Assembly (NCBI GenBank): GCA_959347315.1
Contig: OY365807.1
Location: forward strand, 58,391,494 to 58,455,493
Length of the DNA stretch: 64,000 nt
Source of the DNA: Bimastos eiseni
Taxonomy: Eukaryota > Annelida > Clitellata > Crassiclitellata > Lumbricidae
Direction of reading: 5' to 3'
Shown: positions 23,440 to 34,460 of the stretch, piece after piece
Layout of the letters: every line of letters starts with the position of its first letter
How positions within the stretch are numbered: the stretch's first letter is position 1
Program-made: the position numbers and the translations under genes
Notes under the pieces: model-generated
Databases searched by the model: none
Told to the model about the DNA's origin: nothing
Seen by the model: only the letters and a program-made list of their open reading frames with translations

Positions 23440-23870
23440 TACAGGATAATTTTTCGTAATTAAAATGAGGAAAAGTTACGTTCGAAAAAAGATTCCAGGA
23501 AAGTGTGAATGATCTTTACATGATTATTTTTTGATAAATAAAATGAGAAAATGTATCCTGTTGTTGCATAAAAAGGAAGATTGTGAGGAAGTGTGGATGA
23601 TCTTTAGGTGATAATTTTTTGTAGTTAAACTGAGGACATATCGCTTTGTTGTACTCAAGAAAAAGATTCTGAGGAAGTATAAATTATCTATACATGATAA
23701 TTTTTTGATAAATAAAATTTTCATCATTTTGTTGTGTACGAAAAGAAGATTCTGAGGAAGTGTGAATGATCTTTATGCAATATTTTTTGAAAAATAAAAG
23801 GCATAGAAAGTAAATGATGCTTTGTTGCGTTCGAAAAAATATTCGGATGAACCGTGAATAAAAAATTCTA
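23440..23870 (+). repeat. About 100-bp tandem repeat in the Ly6 3' UTR, 4-5 copies
   Basis: Units of about 95-105 bp share GATTCTGAGGAAGTGTGAATG, ATCTTTACATGATAATTTTTT and a following GATAAATAAAA. Canonical AATAAA therefore recurs near 23535, 23712 and 23795. The array starts about 230 bp after the Ly6 stop codon, so it likely supplies the gene's poly(A) signals. Confidence 0.75.
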
Positions 23871-25500
23871 TGTAGTCTGTATGCTACAATTGCAGTTGGT
23901 ATTGCCCTACTTCCAGAGTTTAAAAAAAATTAATGTGCACGCACGCCAGAGCAATTGTGTGTGAAGGACTAGCTTGGAAATGGCACCCTGTATTTAACAC
24001 TGGTAGTCGATTGCATTCCTTGAGCTGATCTAATGAGGTGCATAATAAGATGGATAGAAATTGTTCCCTGGTTTATCCGTCATGTCATCCGTCAATAATC
24101 AACCTCTCGCAGCTGCTGATCAAGAAACGTTGTAGCTAGTGAGACATTCAGATGAAGGAATACTTGCAGAAGCTATGCACATTCAGATGAATTTCACATA
24201 ACAGACCAAGGTTGTCTATAATTGAGAGAAGAGGTTTTAAGAAAATCGGATTCCGCATAGAAAGTTTATGATGCTGCAGAAATACTCTTATATATAAAAA
24301 TAATTGCAGACAGCTTGTAAAGCCAGTTAATTAGAAACGCACGTTCGTCAGAGGCGAAAATCACGAGGGGGACTGGTCCCCCCACCTTTTGCAGAGACGG
24401 GACACATTATATGGTTGTCCCCTCACATTTTCTACCCCTCATTGTGTGTCCCCCATCTGTCAAACGAGATCGCCGCCTATGATCAGAGGTGATCTATACA
24501 AGACCATTATCAAGTACTTTGGCTTTCAACTGCCACTAAAATAGAAACATCTGATCATCTTGTTAACGAGATACGGTGTGGGTTCGCTAGAGCGAAATTG
24601 TCAGGGAGGACATTGTACTTATAATCGGATCTTCATAAAACACCACTTCAAGAAAAAATGCCATATCCCAACTGAACTAGTGAAATGATCGTAGAATAAA
24701 ACAGGCTTGAGATGACTTTAAAACCGTGGGATGGACAACCTTAGGAGCTAAAGTCTTCGAAAGGTGATTCTATCTCGTGGGACCAACACAGGCAAAGCTT
24801 CTGAACTTAACTATAGCAGTAGGTGTACAAGGGAGTCAGAAGTCCATGGGCAAACGACCAAAGAGTCCAGGGATCAAGGAGACTTACATATGCTTTAATA
24901 TGACACGACGTGTAAACTGGGCAACTTCTTTAAATGGATAATGCTTAAACTTTCAATAGTTTCTGCTACACTGTAGTTGTTGCGAAGATGGGCACTGCCA
25001 GTTTAAATTGCTAATTGGTTATAAATGTTCGCAAAATATTTAGCTATTGGTTCGACATAACAAAATCTTGCAGTCAATCAATTATAATTAGCTAATTGTC
25101 TTCATTTGATCAGAATTAGCTACTGAAATTTGTTAATTGATCAGAATTAGCTAACTTTGTAGCTAATTACTTAGAATTAGCAAAGTGTAATTAATAAATC
25201 AAAATTATATGATTAGCTGATCGATTACAACCTAATCAAGAAGTTACCCATCCCTGGGTTCTTATACAGCCCATTAAACAAAATGACATTTCGATTTTAT
25301 AACCTTAGGGAACATCGCATCAACCACTTCATTAACAGAACAACCTGCAAGCCCTTAGCGTGTAACCAAGCACACACCATTCGCAGTTGGATTGTCCAGT
25401 ATCAAAAGCAATACAGCCAAGCCACACATATTTTTGTCAATGTCCTTTATCCAAGTTTTGCTAAATTAAACTTTTAATAACCAGCCTTTTAGTTCAGTCT
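23871..25500. other. Intergenic between convergent Ly6 and MED21
   Basis: No gene recognised. At 24350-24490 a GC-richer patch has loosely inverted ends (CAGAGGCGAAAATCACGAGG and, inverted, CATAGGCGGCGATCTCG). It could be an old transposon, but no target duplication is visible. At 24990-25215 the words AATTAGCTAATT recur. Confidence 0.4.
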
Positions 25501-25507
25501 TCATTGT

Positions 25508-25883
25508 AACTATTTCGATTCCAAGACTTTTGGGACGTCAGTTCTTAATTAATTAACGTCAAATTAAATCTACAGCAACTGTTATGGTTGAATCTCTAAG
25601 ATCCAACTGCGAAATGTCGTAAATTATGATCAAATTATGATCCCTGTTCAATATGTCCTGTATCTGTCATTCGATACCAAGACTTTGCTACGTATGTTTT
25701 TGGTCAAAGTTTTTAATTTATGGCCGTTAAAACTAATTTATGGCGACTGTTTTGATTGGATCTCTAGCATCTGATTGTGAAATATGGTGCAATGTATCCT
25801 GAATCTGTCTTTCGATGCCAAGACTTTGCTTGGTATCGTCAGTTTTTGGTCAAAGTTTTTAATTTATGGCCGTTAAACCTAAT
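25508..25883 (-). repeat. Tandem copies of the MED21 3' end
   Basis: Three units of about 130-150 bp end in the MED21 coding end. Units at 25662-25797 and 25798-25925 share GGTCAAAGTTTTTAATTTAT, CTAATTTATGGCGACTG and GATTGGATCTCTAGCATCTG. An older unit covers about 25508-25661. Each also contains a decayed form of the adjacent coding stretch (CTGAATCTGTCTTTCGATGCC versus TTCTGTATCTGTCCCAGAAGC in the gene). Confidence 0.65.
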
Positions 25884-26312
25884 TTATGGCGACTGTTTTG
25901 ATTGGATCTCTAGCATCTGACTGTGCAGCTGCGACTGAGAAATGTCATGCAACGCGTTCTGTATCTGTCCCAGAAGCTTCTCCCCTTTCTGAACAACTTC
26001 TTCGAGGTTTCGCGCAGCTTCCTGATTCTCCTGCTCGAGACGACGGAGACTAGTCGTCTGTAGTTCCGGAGAGGAGTCCTCGTTCGGCAGCGAATCTATG
26101 AGCACATCGATGTCCTTAGCGGTCCGAGCAATGAGCTGAGCAAAGAGCAGAGCGTGGTCTTCGTTTGTCACTGCCGGGGGCTTTGTGGTCGATCGTTCGA
26201 AACCTAGAAACTGTCCAGGAGGAGCGCACTGCTGGAGGATTCCGACCGCGTTGCAGAAGTGGTCCGCAAGTTGATTTGCAGCTTCCTGGAGTTGAGTGAG
26301 GCGATCTGCCAT
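25884..26312 (-). CDS. MED21: Mediator complex subunit 21
   Basis: MED21 is a small coiled-coil subunit of the Mediator middle module. It pairs with MED7 and bridges regulators to RNA polymerase II in the nucleus. The 142-residue protein starts [20 protein letters not shown], close to the vertebrate start [20 protein letters not shown]. It contains the family block [16 protein letters not shown] at residues 61-76. A long helical, Glu/Gln-rich C-terminal half follows ([20 protein letters not shown]). Length agrees with the human protein at 144. The coding region is intronless. A TTTTCAG about 30 bp upstream of the ATG suggests that the 5' UTR is spliced. Partial copies of its 3' end lie immediately downstream. 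Confidence 0.97.
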   Translation of the reverse strand: MADRLTQLQEAANQLADHFCNAVGILQQCAPPGQFLGFERSTTKPPAVTNEDHALLFAQLIARTAKDIDVLIDSLPNEDSSPELQTTSLRRLEQENQEAARNLEEVVQKGEKLLGQIQNALHDISQSQLHSQMLEIQSKQSP

Positions 26313-26460
26313 GTTGAGCCGTCTTCAAGCGAACAGACCAGAACTGAAAATTATAAGTATATAAGACAAGTCACAAATAAGAACTTACACGAGCGGTTAA
26401 AATCGTATTTTAGCGTATTTTAATATCGACCGTTCCGTCCACTCGTATTTCAGTGCATTT

Positions 26461-26745
26461 TACTCATTCATTCAGCAACTATAGTGTGACAATGTGTTAA
26501 ATTGGCTTTTGCCGGTGTTTAGAGCCAAATCTTACCCACCTCATTAAATCAGTTTCTGATTATTTTATGATATCCTAGGTCTGTTACTCATGATTACAAG
26601 AAAAATACTCATTGATTCAGCAACTATAGTGAGATAATGTGTGAAATTGCCTTTCGCCGGTGTTTAGACCCAAATCTGACCCACTTACCCACCTCATTAA
26701 ATCAGTTTATCAATATTCTACGATAGCCTAGATCTGTCACTGTTG
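26461..26745. repeat. Two-copy tandem duplication of about 140 bp
   Basis: Units at about 26461-26598 and 26606-26745 share TTCAGCAACTATAGTG, CGCCGGTGTTTAGA and CCCACCTCATTAAATCAGTTT. They lie upstream of MED21. The copies differ at scattered sites, so the duplication is not very recent. Confidence 0.75.
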
Positions 26746-28547
26746 AATGGTGGCGTTTTTGCTTGCACAATGTGTGTAGAAATGTGGAATTATTATTAAT
26801 TGTTATATATGAATTTGACATGCGGCTTTCTATGCCGAATATCCAATATCCGAATGTGAATATTAAACAAACTTTACGGAAACAACATTGCAACATAAAA
26901 ACATTCACTGCGTCAGAACTCAAAACATTTTTACTTGCATCAAAGAAATCCGTCGTTTTAGTACTGTATCAAATGATTATGTACTTACCAGCAAGTACCA
27001 ACTAGCTCTGTATTTAATATATACTATACTGGACAAACTCGTAAAATACAAAGTAAGTTGATTGACAATTATATATGCTCGACTTATGTGTAAAACATCC
27101 GGTCGAAAAGCCCTTGCAACATAAAAACATATTCTTAACCATTGACTAGCATGAGAAAGACAAAATACGTATATGGCATTAGGATTATTATTCTTAAATT
27201 ATTATTATTATATTATTTTCATTCATCACGAAGATTCGTAAAGTGCCCATTGTATTGCAACTCAGAAGCGCCCCCTACCACGATAAGGCTTGAATGTGTC
27301 TTGAATGCAGGCTCAACATTTTTAGAATTTTTTATAACAGACAACCAACAAGATGATTTTAAAGTCAGTGATCGGTATATGTTCATTTTTTGTTATTGAA
27401 CATAGCGAGAATGAACGTAAAGCGTCTGGAAAGTGTTAAGTAAAGTCAGCGATCGTAAATAGCCAAATGCCCTGCGCTTGGGTTTTAAGGAGCGCTCTAG
27501 AAGTTCGATGGCCATTAAGTATTTTGCAAAAATATTAATACTCGTCGAAGCTCGATATCAAGTCAAGTTTAGAGCCAACAATGATTGTGCCACAACTGCA
27601 ACAGCTGTCTTCTTTTGGTCTTGGATTATCGAAGAAACGAAGCGCTCCAACAAAACTGAATCTGGCTGATGGTTTACACGACGCTGTCTTTGTTTGTGTT
27701 AAGAAATATTTGAGGTCAACATAAACATATGAAATAAATACTTATAGTTTGCAAACTTCTTCATTGGGTCTTGCTCTTGTATTAAATCACTAGTTTTGTT
27801 AGTTTTTCATAATTGTTTGTCACTTACTTCAGTTAATTGTCATTTCCTGGATGTGGTGCAAGTTTGTTAGTTTTATTTTTTGGGAAAGCACATTTCTTTG
27901 ACTGATTAAGTTCATTTGTGCGTGCACATTTGAAATTATCAACGCTAAATTCGCAGTTACTACAAAGCATAACAATTCTCAGAATTGTTATCTAACACAA
28001 TCAATCTAGCCGGAGAATTTCATTGTTTATGAAAGCGCTACATCACTTTTTACGATAGAGTTATTCTTCGAATATGCTAATGTCGCCATCTACTTCCCGT
28101 CTCCTCCTTTTACAGTTGTGGGGCAATCGCAATAGGGTGAGAAAAAGATTATTTTCATAGAAAGTCGTGTAAATTTTGATCCATATCTCAGAAATGAAGT
28201 ACGCTGTGTGCGAACGCTTCCTTCCAACAGTGAAATTACGCACTGGTGGTAAATAGTTTGATAAAATGACCGGATCAAACAATTAAGTCGAAGTTTGCTC
28301 TACCACGTTGCCTCATTGTGCGTGCTAATAATCATGGCGGCTTTGGCCTTGATGCTAGTTAATATGTTTTTAAACCTGTGGTTTTAAATTAAATGTGATA
28401 TCGATTAGGTCACAGTTGAGTTTATTTTAATCACGACACTGCCTGTTAAACGTTCCGGGGATTACTTTGTTGTCAAGCAAATGATAATTTATGCATATGC
28501 ACCATGCTTGAAATAAAACGTGCAAGTTGTTGAGATTTTTTTTCCAG
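26746..28547. other. Intergenic between divergent MED21 and RPL19
   Basis: Must hold both promoters and the RPL19 first exon, but I could not place either with confidence. No ATGAG plus donor (the usual RPL19 exon 1 form) was found. Short open frames here have no recognisable domain. Confidence 0.35.
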
Positions 28548-28551
28548 CAAC

Positions 28552-31500
28552 ATGAGGGCTCAAAAACGCCTAGCCGCGGCGGTTATGAAAACCGGAACCA
28601 ACAAAATCTGGTTGGATCCAAATGAAATCAGCGAAATTGCTAACGCTAACTCCAGTAAGAATTGTTTGTTTCTCTGCCACTAAACAAAAATCTGAAACTG
28701 TTACTAAGTGAGGAAGTATGTACCTTATTGAACCGCCTGCAGACCAGATTTGAACAATCAAAGGCACAGATTCTCTAAAATATTATCTGGTTGCAAACAA
28801 TGATATTGTTGTCAAAAGACATAAGTTGAAACAATCCCAATGGTGTTCATTATTTTCAGTTTGCTGTAACAGAGGCATATTTGTTCAGAAACCCAATATT
28901 TGCTGATTATTTTGTCGAAAGTTGTGCTTTTGTGGTCCATTGGAGCTGAATGTTCAATTCGTTTGAACCTGAGGTATGTTCCATTACCACAGTGTTGGAG
29001 ATAAGCTCAGTTCCCGGTTTAGCGACTGGTGTGGACGGGGCCTTGCATATTCCATAAGTATCCCAGAGCCCCTGTGGCCATTACTGGGGTAACAAACCAT
29101 GCAAGCAACCATATACAGCAAAACTGTATATGTATACAGATCATTTTAAGTGTACACTTACTTAAAATGATCTGTTTAGTTGTACATCTTCTTTAGGTCA
29201 CTGGTCCAAGAATATAATGAGAATGGTGTGTTTTTCAGTCTTTGGTTCATGTATTTATTTGCAAATTAATCTGCTCCAAACTCATTCCAGTTTGAGTGGA
29301 TTATCCAAATGGCATCCTCATTAATGCATTTAGGGTGTGTGGCAATTTTTTCACGTTTCTTCAACCAAATGCTTGATTACATTACATGATATCCAACATT
29401 TGCATAATGGGAGGCTGATTATTTTGGTCAAAAGTTGTGTGTTTGTGGTCCATGGGAGCCGAATGTTCAATTCACTTGGACCTGAGGTTTATTCCCTTAC
29501 CACAATGTTGGAGAAAAACTCAGTTCCTGGTTTCACGACTGGTGTGAAAGGGGCCTTGCATATTCCATATCTACCCTAGAGCCCCTGTGGCTTTTACTGG
29601 GGTAACAAACCATGCAAGGTATAAGCACTGTAAACACTTACTTTAGGTGTGCATCTTCTTTAGGTCACTGGTTGAAGAATATGATGAAAATTATGTGCTT
29701 TTCAGTCTTTAATACATGTGTTTATTTGCTAATTAATCTGTTTGAAGCTCATTAGTGCAATAGCCAAATGGCATTTAAAGATAGTCATTGATGTGTGTAG
29801 AACGTGACAACATTCAAAACTTTTTCACGTTTTTTTCAACCTGATTTATCCAACATTTTCGCAATGGCAGGCTGATTATTTTGGTCTGAAATTGTGTATT
29901 TGTGGTCCGTGGGAGCCGAATGTTCAATTCGCTTGGATCTGAGGTATATTCCCTTACCACAGTGTTGGAGAAAAACTCAGTTCCCGGTCTTGTGACTGGT
30001 GAGGACGAGGCTTTGCATATTCCATAAGTATCCCAGAGCCCCTGTGGCCATTACTGGGGTAACAAACCATGCAAGGTACATACATTCACCTCTGTATAAT
30101 AATCTTTAAACATAAAAAGTAAATATAGTTGCTGAATAATGAAAGAGTATTTTAGAATCTGCACAAATCTTTGAAGAATATTTCCGCAGTTTAACATTCT
30201 ATGATTGCTGTGTCAGGGCAGAACATTCGCAAACTGATCAAGAATGGTCTCATCATCCGCAAGCCGGAGGCCGTGCACTCACGAGCGCGCGTCCGCAAGA
30301 ACCAGCTGGCTCGTCGCAAGGGTCGCCACACGGGCACCGGTAAGAGGAAGGGTACGGCCAACGCCCGTATGCCACAGAAGGTGATCTGGGTTCGACGTCA
30401 GCGCGTCCTCAGGAGTCTTCTCAAGGCCTACAGAGACGATAAGAAGATCGACAAGCATCTGTGAGTCATATTCTTTCCCCCCAGATACTTTGGTTCTTTG
30501 GCTGATATTTTGACTTCTTTATTTTTAGACAAAGGACTTTTCTTTATCAGAACTTGTCACCATAAACTTTTAGAAATGGTCTTTGCGCTATCTCCAAAAA
30601 ATTGGAGGGAGCATTGGAAAAGAGATGCTTGCTTCTGACTTTAATGGATTGTAATTGTGGATTTTAATTTTAATTTACCTGCTTTTGGAACTCTTTCCCT
30701 TGTGTTTGACCTGTCAGTGTTGTCATTTCTTTCTCAACCCACACATTACCTCCTTAAAATTGCTTATCCATCATGGACTGCTTCTCCTTCTTAATGACTG
30801 ATCTCAATATCAACATGATTACCGCTTTGTGTTGACACCTTGTGGATTAGGCACCATCGCAGTAGAAGCCAGTAATTACGATTGGTGCCTAGTGCATTAA
30901 TTAGTCACAGTTACTAATTAGATTTGTAGTAGACTTAAAGGTATGTTTATTATAAACCATTTCTTGTTTAGACCTGTATGTTTGCTGACGATGATCTTTT
31001 ATTTTTAGTTACCATGCGCTCTACATGAAGTGCAAGGGAAACGTCTTCAAGAACAAGCGTATTCTGATGGACTACATTCACAAGAAGAAGGCAGAGAATG
31101 CACGTTCCAAGATGTTGAAGTAAGCATACACATCCCTTACTACTGCTCATCACACTTTGTTGTAATGCCAGGACTGCATTTTGCACTCTGCAGCATGCCT
31201 CTTAGTACTTGGTATACGCTGGCTTCCATCCGCCGGCGAATCATGCTCCTGATCACTGCTATAGTCCGGTGGTTCTTGCTGGACCTTAGTTTGAGTTTTT
31301 CCTGCGATAGTTACTGGGGACCTTGAGCAAGTCATTCACTTGCTATTCCTCGGTGCCATTTATTAATGACTGGGCACTGGATGGAAACTCTCGATGAATG
31401 AAAAGTAAAAATTTTAGTATACTAAGTAAATTTTCTAAAAGTGTTTCAACTGTAACTGACTGGTAATTTCCAGATAGTACTGGACCTTACCAAAAATTCT

Positions 31501-32256
31501 GGTGACAATGAAGTTGAGTTTGAATGAAATAGCAAGGGCAGTTAGTGGATCATGTTTCTGACTAATATTTGCTTTTAGTGCCAATGTGCTATTTATTTTA
31601 ACTTTAATTTGTTGTCATTCGACTTGTAAGCTGCTGTGGAATAGTTTTTCTCCTGTGCCTTTATCTGGGAACACAGAACATTGTTTTGCTGAATTTTATT
31701 TAATTGAGAGAGGTCACTAGATGCTTCAGAAGTTGGAGGTTGTCACCATGTAACTACATCAAGTGGTTCACTGATAAATAATTGATGACAAATGATTCTT
31801 CAGCAAATAGTTATTATTTTTGCCACGATAATCAGTAAATAAAGATGTTGGATCGATCAAAGAAATTTTTCCAAAATTAGTGATTTATAGATGAAAATAA
31901 TGGTTGATGAAATAGAAGTTGAATTATTGAAAGAATTCTTGTTTAAATAGAAGTTGGATTTATTAAAATAATCCCTTGATTGAATATGAGTCAGATTAGC
32001 AAGTATTATCATCAACAATCCAATTTCTATATTGCATGCAATGAACAAATAACAACTTTTGGTCTTGAGCCATTTGTCACTGCCTGGGTTTGCCTAAGTT
32101 TACAACGAACGTATTGTTTGTGATTTCAGTGACCAGGCTGAGGCTCGCCGAAACAAGGTGAAGGAGGCTCGCAAGCGCCGTGATGAACGCCAGGTCATTA
32201 AACGCCAGGAGGTGCTCAAAACCTTTGCCAAGGAGGACGAGGTTGAGCAGAAGTAG
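28552..32256 (+). CDS. RPL19: Large-subunit ribosomal protein eL19
   Basis: eL19 is a basic, mostly helical protein of the 60S subunit that also forms an intersubunit bridge. Exons 28552-28654, 30217-30460, 31009-31119 and 32130-32256 are in phase and give 194 residues (human 196). Family landmarks are [109 protein letters not shown] and the lysine/arginine-rich tail [17 protein letters not shown]. An acceptor lies directly before CAACATGAGG. The true start could therefore be an upstream exon giving MSNMRAQKR, as in most animals, or the ATG at 28552. A canonical AATAAA is at 32487-32492. The first visible intron hosts three U17-like snoRNAs. Confidence 0.97.
28892..29109 (+). ncRNA. U17: U17/snR30-type H/ACA snoRNA, copy 1
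   Basis: U17 (E1, SNORA73, yeast snR30) guides early 18S rRNA processing rather than pseudouridylation. This copy has the 5' hairpin closing pair CCAATATT and AGTGTTGG, an H box AGATAA and the 3' hairpin stem TTGCATATTCC. The conserved loop region CCCAGAGCCCCTGTGGCCA and TTACTGGGGTAACAAACCAT close against ATGCAAG. The 3' part matches human U17 nearly word for word, including the ATATTCC and AAACCAT motifs that pair with 18S rRNA. It is intronic in RPL19 on the host strand. The ends are approximate. Confidence 0.9.
29137..29174. repeat. Perfect 15-bp inverted repeat (hairpin)
   Basis: CAGATCATTTTAAGT at 29137-29151 and its exact reverse complement at 29160-29174, with an 8-nt loop. It lies just after U17 copy 1. 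No equivalent hairpin was seen after copies 2 and 3. Confidence 0.8.
29392..29624 (+). ncRNA. U17: U17/snR30-type H/ACA snoRNA, copy 2
   Basis: Same architecture as copy 1. The outer stem is TCCAACATT and AATGTTGGA, the H box is AGAAAA, and CTTGCATATTCC opens the 3' hairpin. GAGCCCCTGTGGCTTTTACT and GGGGTAACAAACCATGCAAG follow. The m1-side sequence differs slightly (ATATTCCATATCTACCCTAG). Flanking intron sequence is also duplicated with copies 1 and 3 (TCTTTAGGTCACTGGT, TTTTCAGTCTTT). Confidence 0.9.
29849..30081 (+). ncRNA. U17: U17/snR30-type H/ACA snoRNA, copy 3
   Basis: The outer stem is TCCAACATT and CAGTGTTGGA, the H box is AGAAAA, and GCATATTCCATAAGTATCCC, AGAGCCCCTGTGGCCATTAC and TGGGGTAACAAACCATGCAA follow. 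A plausible ACA box is in GGTACATAC. It ends about 135 nt before the next RPL19 exon. Confidence 0.9.
30849..30890 (+). ncRNA. Hairpin in the next RPL19 intron, possible snoRNA arm
   Basis: AGGCACCATCG at 30849-30859 pairs with CGATTGGTGCCT at 30879-30890 with one bulge and a 19-nt loop. It might be one arm of an H/ACA snoRNA, but I could not identify a convincing second arm, H box or guide. Confidence 0.25.
31170..31375. other. GC-richer island in the last RPL19 intron, unexplained
   Basis: About 200 bp with base composition unlike the rest of the intron, containing CCATCCGCCGGCGAATCATG and CACTGCTATAGTCCGGTGG. No exon is expected here because the flanking RPL19 exons join in phase without it. 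It could be a SINE fragment or a structured RNA. Confidence 0.35.
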
Positions 32257-32500
32257 CCCGGGTCAATTCTGTTGCTGTCTGGATGTGAGACCATGCTCAA
32301 AACCTTCATCAAGCAAGACTAAGTCGGTTGAGCATATGTTGAATGCAATTGGCAATGCCGTTTGTTGAAACGCTGTAAAACTTTACAACTCTTGAGATAC
32401 CATTGTGAATGAAAAAAAAGCATTTGTGTCTTTATGCTGTGTTTCTGTTTTGTTGGTAAAATGTAATTATTAATTATTAATATGTCAATAAAATGGGGAC
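32257..32500 (+). terminator. RPL19 3' UTR and poly(A) signal
   Basis: Canonical AATAAA at 32487-32492, about 230 nt after the stop codon. A second AATAAA at 32576 could serve as an alternative. Confidence 0.65.
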
Positions 32501-33017
32501 AGTCTAAGAATGAGAATGTTTGCAATGGCTTTTTGCACTGGTCATATTTTGCAGTATACTTTCTACTTGACAATCAATAAATCAAGGGACTTTCTTTGGC
32601 TAATCAGCTAAAATTGTATGATATAGTAATAAGTCTAATTCTAGTTGAGAAAGGAGAAGAGTACTTATGGGAGTGAGTAAGGAGGCTGAGATAAGCCCAA
32701 GAGACCCAATCAGGGACCAAAGGTCATATAAGTTAGGGCCACCTAGTAGGGTAGATGATAAGGAATCGAACGTACTTGCTTTGAATACTTAAATTCTGTG
32801 AATATTTTCTCTTGGATGTAGGTAGCATTTATTCAGTGGAGTACTGAGGCTCTGACCGTGTACATGTGGAACTACAGAGTAAAACCAATTGGAGTTCAGG
32901 CTGCACCATACAGATATATTGTACAATATACCACAGGGCTGGTGGTGGCTGTATTGTATGTAAATTTATAGCTCTTAACCGTGTACAACAAACTGAGGCG
33001 ATGGTATATGTTGCTCT

Positions 33018-33462
33018 CAAAGGGTCGTCCATAAAGGCGTCCGCAAAAGACTTACCTTTTTGACCCCCCTTTTCCGCATTCGACTGACCCCCTCCCTCCT
33101 ATGCGGACGTCCGCATAACACATGTGTCAGCCACCATTGCAACTGCTGATAATCATTTTACTGCATAGCTTTTTAATAGACATTTGTTGACAGAATGAGT
33201 TTTAATAAAAGCTAAGTAAAAAGAGTAATTTATAAACAAACGTTTATTTGCATGTAGCCTAATTAAGCTACGTATATCATTCTCTCAAATATGAGGTACA
33301 ACCTTAAGCAACTAAGATTATGACGTAACTAACATTAGACGTGATTTTGGCGATAATTTAGCATGGTCACATGCGGTTGTCCGCATAGTCAAGACCCCTC
33401 CCATGTCCGCATTTTCCCCTACGGTCCCCTTTGCGGTCGGCCTTTGTAGATGACCCGCCCCC
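33018..33462. mobile_element. Candidate MITE with GGGTCrTCyAyAAAGG ends
   Basis: The left end reads GGGTCGTCCATAAAGGCGTC. The right end, inverted, reads GGGTCATCTACAAAGGCCGA. The two share about 15 of 20 bases and enclose about 400 bp, with TCCGCATTCGAC and GTCCGCATTTTCCCC as further mirrored subterminal words. I could not see a clear target duplication. Confidence 0.55.
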
Positions 33463-33961
33463 AATGATATCAAGAACACTAATTTTTTTAACTAAATACT
33501 GCCTTAATTGTAACGCATCCTCTGAGTAAGACCTTGTTTGATTAAGGCGCGTTGTAAATGTAAATTGTATTGTAACAAGTCACCAAAACTAAAACACCAG
33601 CTCACGAGTCAACCAAGGTCTCACATTTCGTGTCTCAAAAGTCCCTCAAAGCATTTGTTACATATAGCCTACCGGAGCCCACAATGTACTCGCAACCCTC
33701 TTGCATTCGCCGCTCCGATCTATTCGTTCCTTAAAGAACGAATACATAATTCATTGTTCTGAAGTTTCATCATCTCAATTTCTCCAGCCACTTTCCAACG
33801 AACTCGATGCTGCCAGATTGCTGGGAGTTTGATTAACATGACATAACAAGCTTTAACGTGGTTTAGAAGACGTTCAGTCTGAATTAAACACCACTGCAAT
33901 TTGTCCTTGCCATGATTAATAGCCAAATTTTCAAAGTTTCCTTTTAAAAGCCGTGATAGAG

Positions 33962-34460
33962 TCAACTGCGACAGTTACTATCCTCCAAACCATTCCACAA
34001 GTCCACAACTCTTCCACTGAAGAATTTCTGCCCTAATGCTCCTCTCGGTTGCTTAAACAATATATACCTGTGTCCTCGAATTACTTTATATGGTGCAAGT
34101 TGTAGAAACCTCTCCGACTGCATTGCCTCCTTTCCAGTAATAATCTTGTAGGCTTCAATTAGGTCTCCTCTGCTTTTCCGTATCTCCAGTGTTGTTAATC
34201 CGCACTTATGCAACCTTTCTTCATAGCTCAAATCTCCGTATCCCCAAATCATTTTTGTAGCTCTTTCTTTGCACTTCCTCAAGCTTCTCTCTATATGTGT
34301 CTTGTTTAAGAAACGCACTCCCCACCTGGATGCAGTATTCCAACTGAAGCCTAGCCACTGTAGCCAGTGATTTGTACAACCTCAGCATTATATCCGCGTC
34401 TCTGGTTATACTATTATTAATATTGCCCTTCGTATCATGTATACCCAAATTTTAGTTAGT
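33962..34460 (-). pseudogene. CR1/L2-like non-LTR reverse-transcriptase remnant
   Basis: Minus-strand frames give DADIMLRLYKSLATVARLQL, LEYCIQV, REKLEEVQRK and then, after a frame change, ERATKMIWGYGDLSYEERLH, KCGLTTLEIRKSRGDLIEAY and FFSGRVVDLWNGL. This is the C-terminal stretch that follows the polymerase core in CR1/L2/jockey-type elements (usually LEYCVQVWSPYLKKDI, then LSYEERLRKLGLTTLE). Frameshifts and the lack of the catalytic core show that it is dead. Confidence 0.8.

Noticed and set aside
24350..24490. Transposon with CAGAGGCG/CGCCTATG ends
   Set aside because: Inverted ends are loose and no target duplication is visible, so it is only noted within the intergenic entry.
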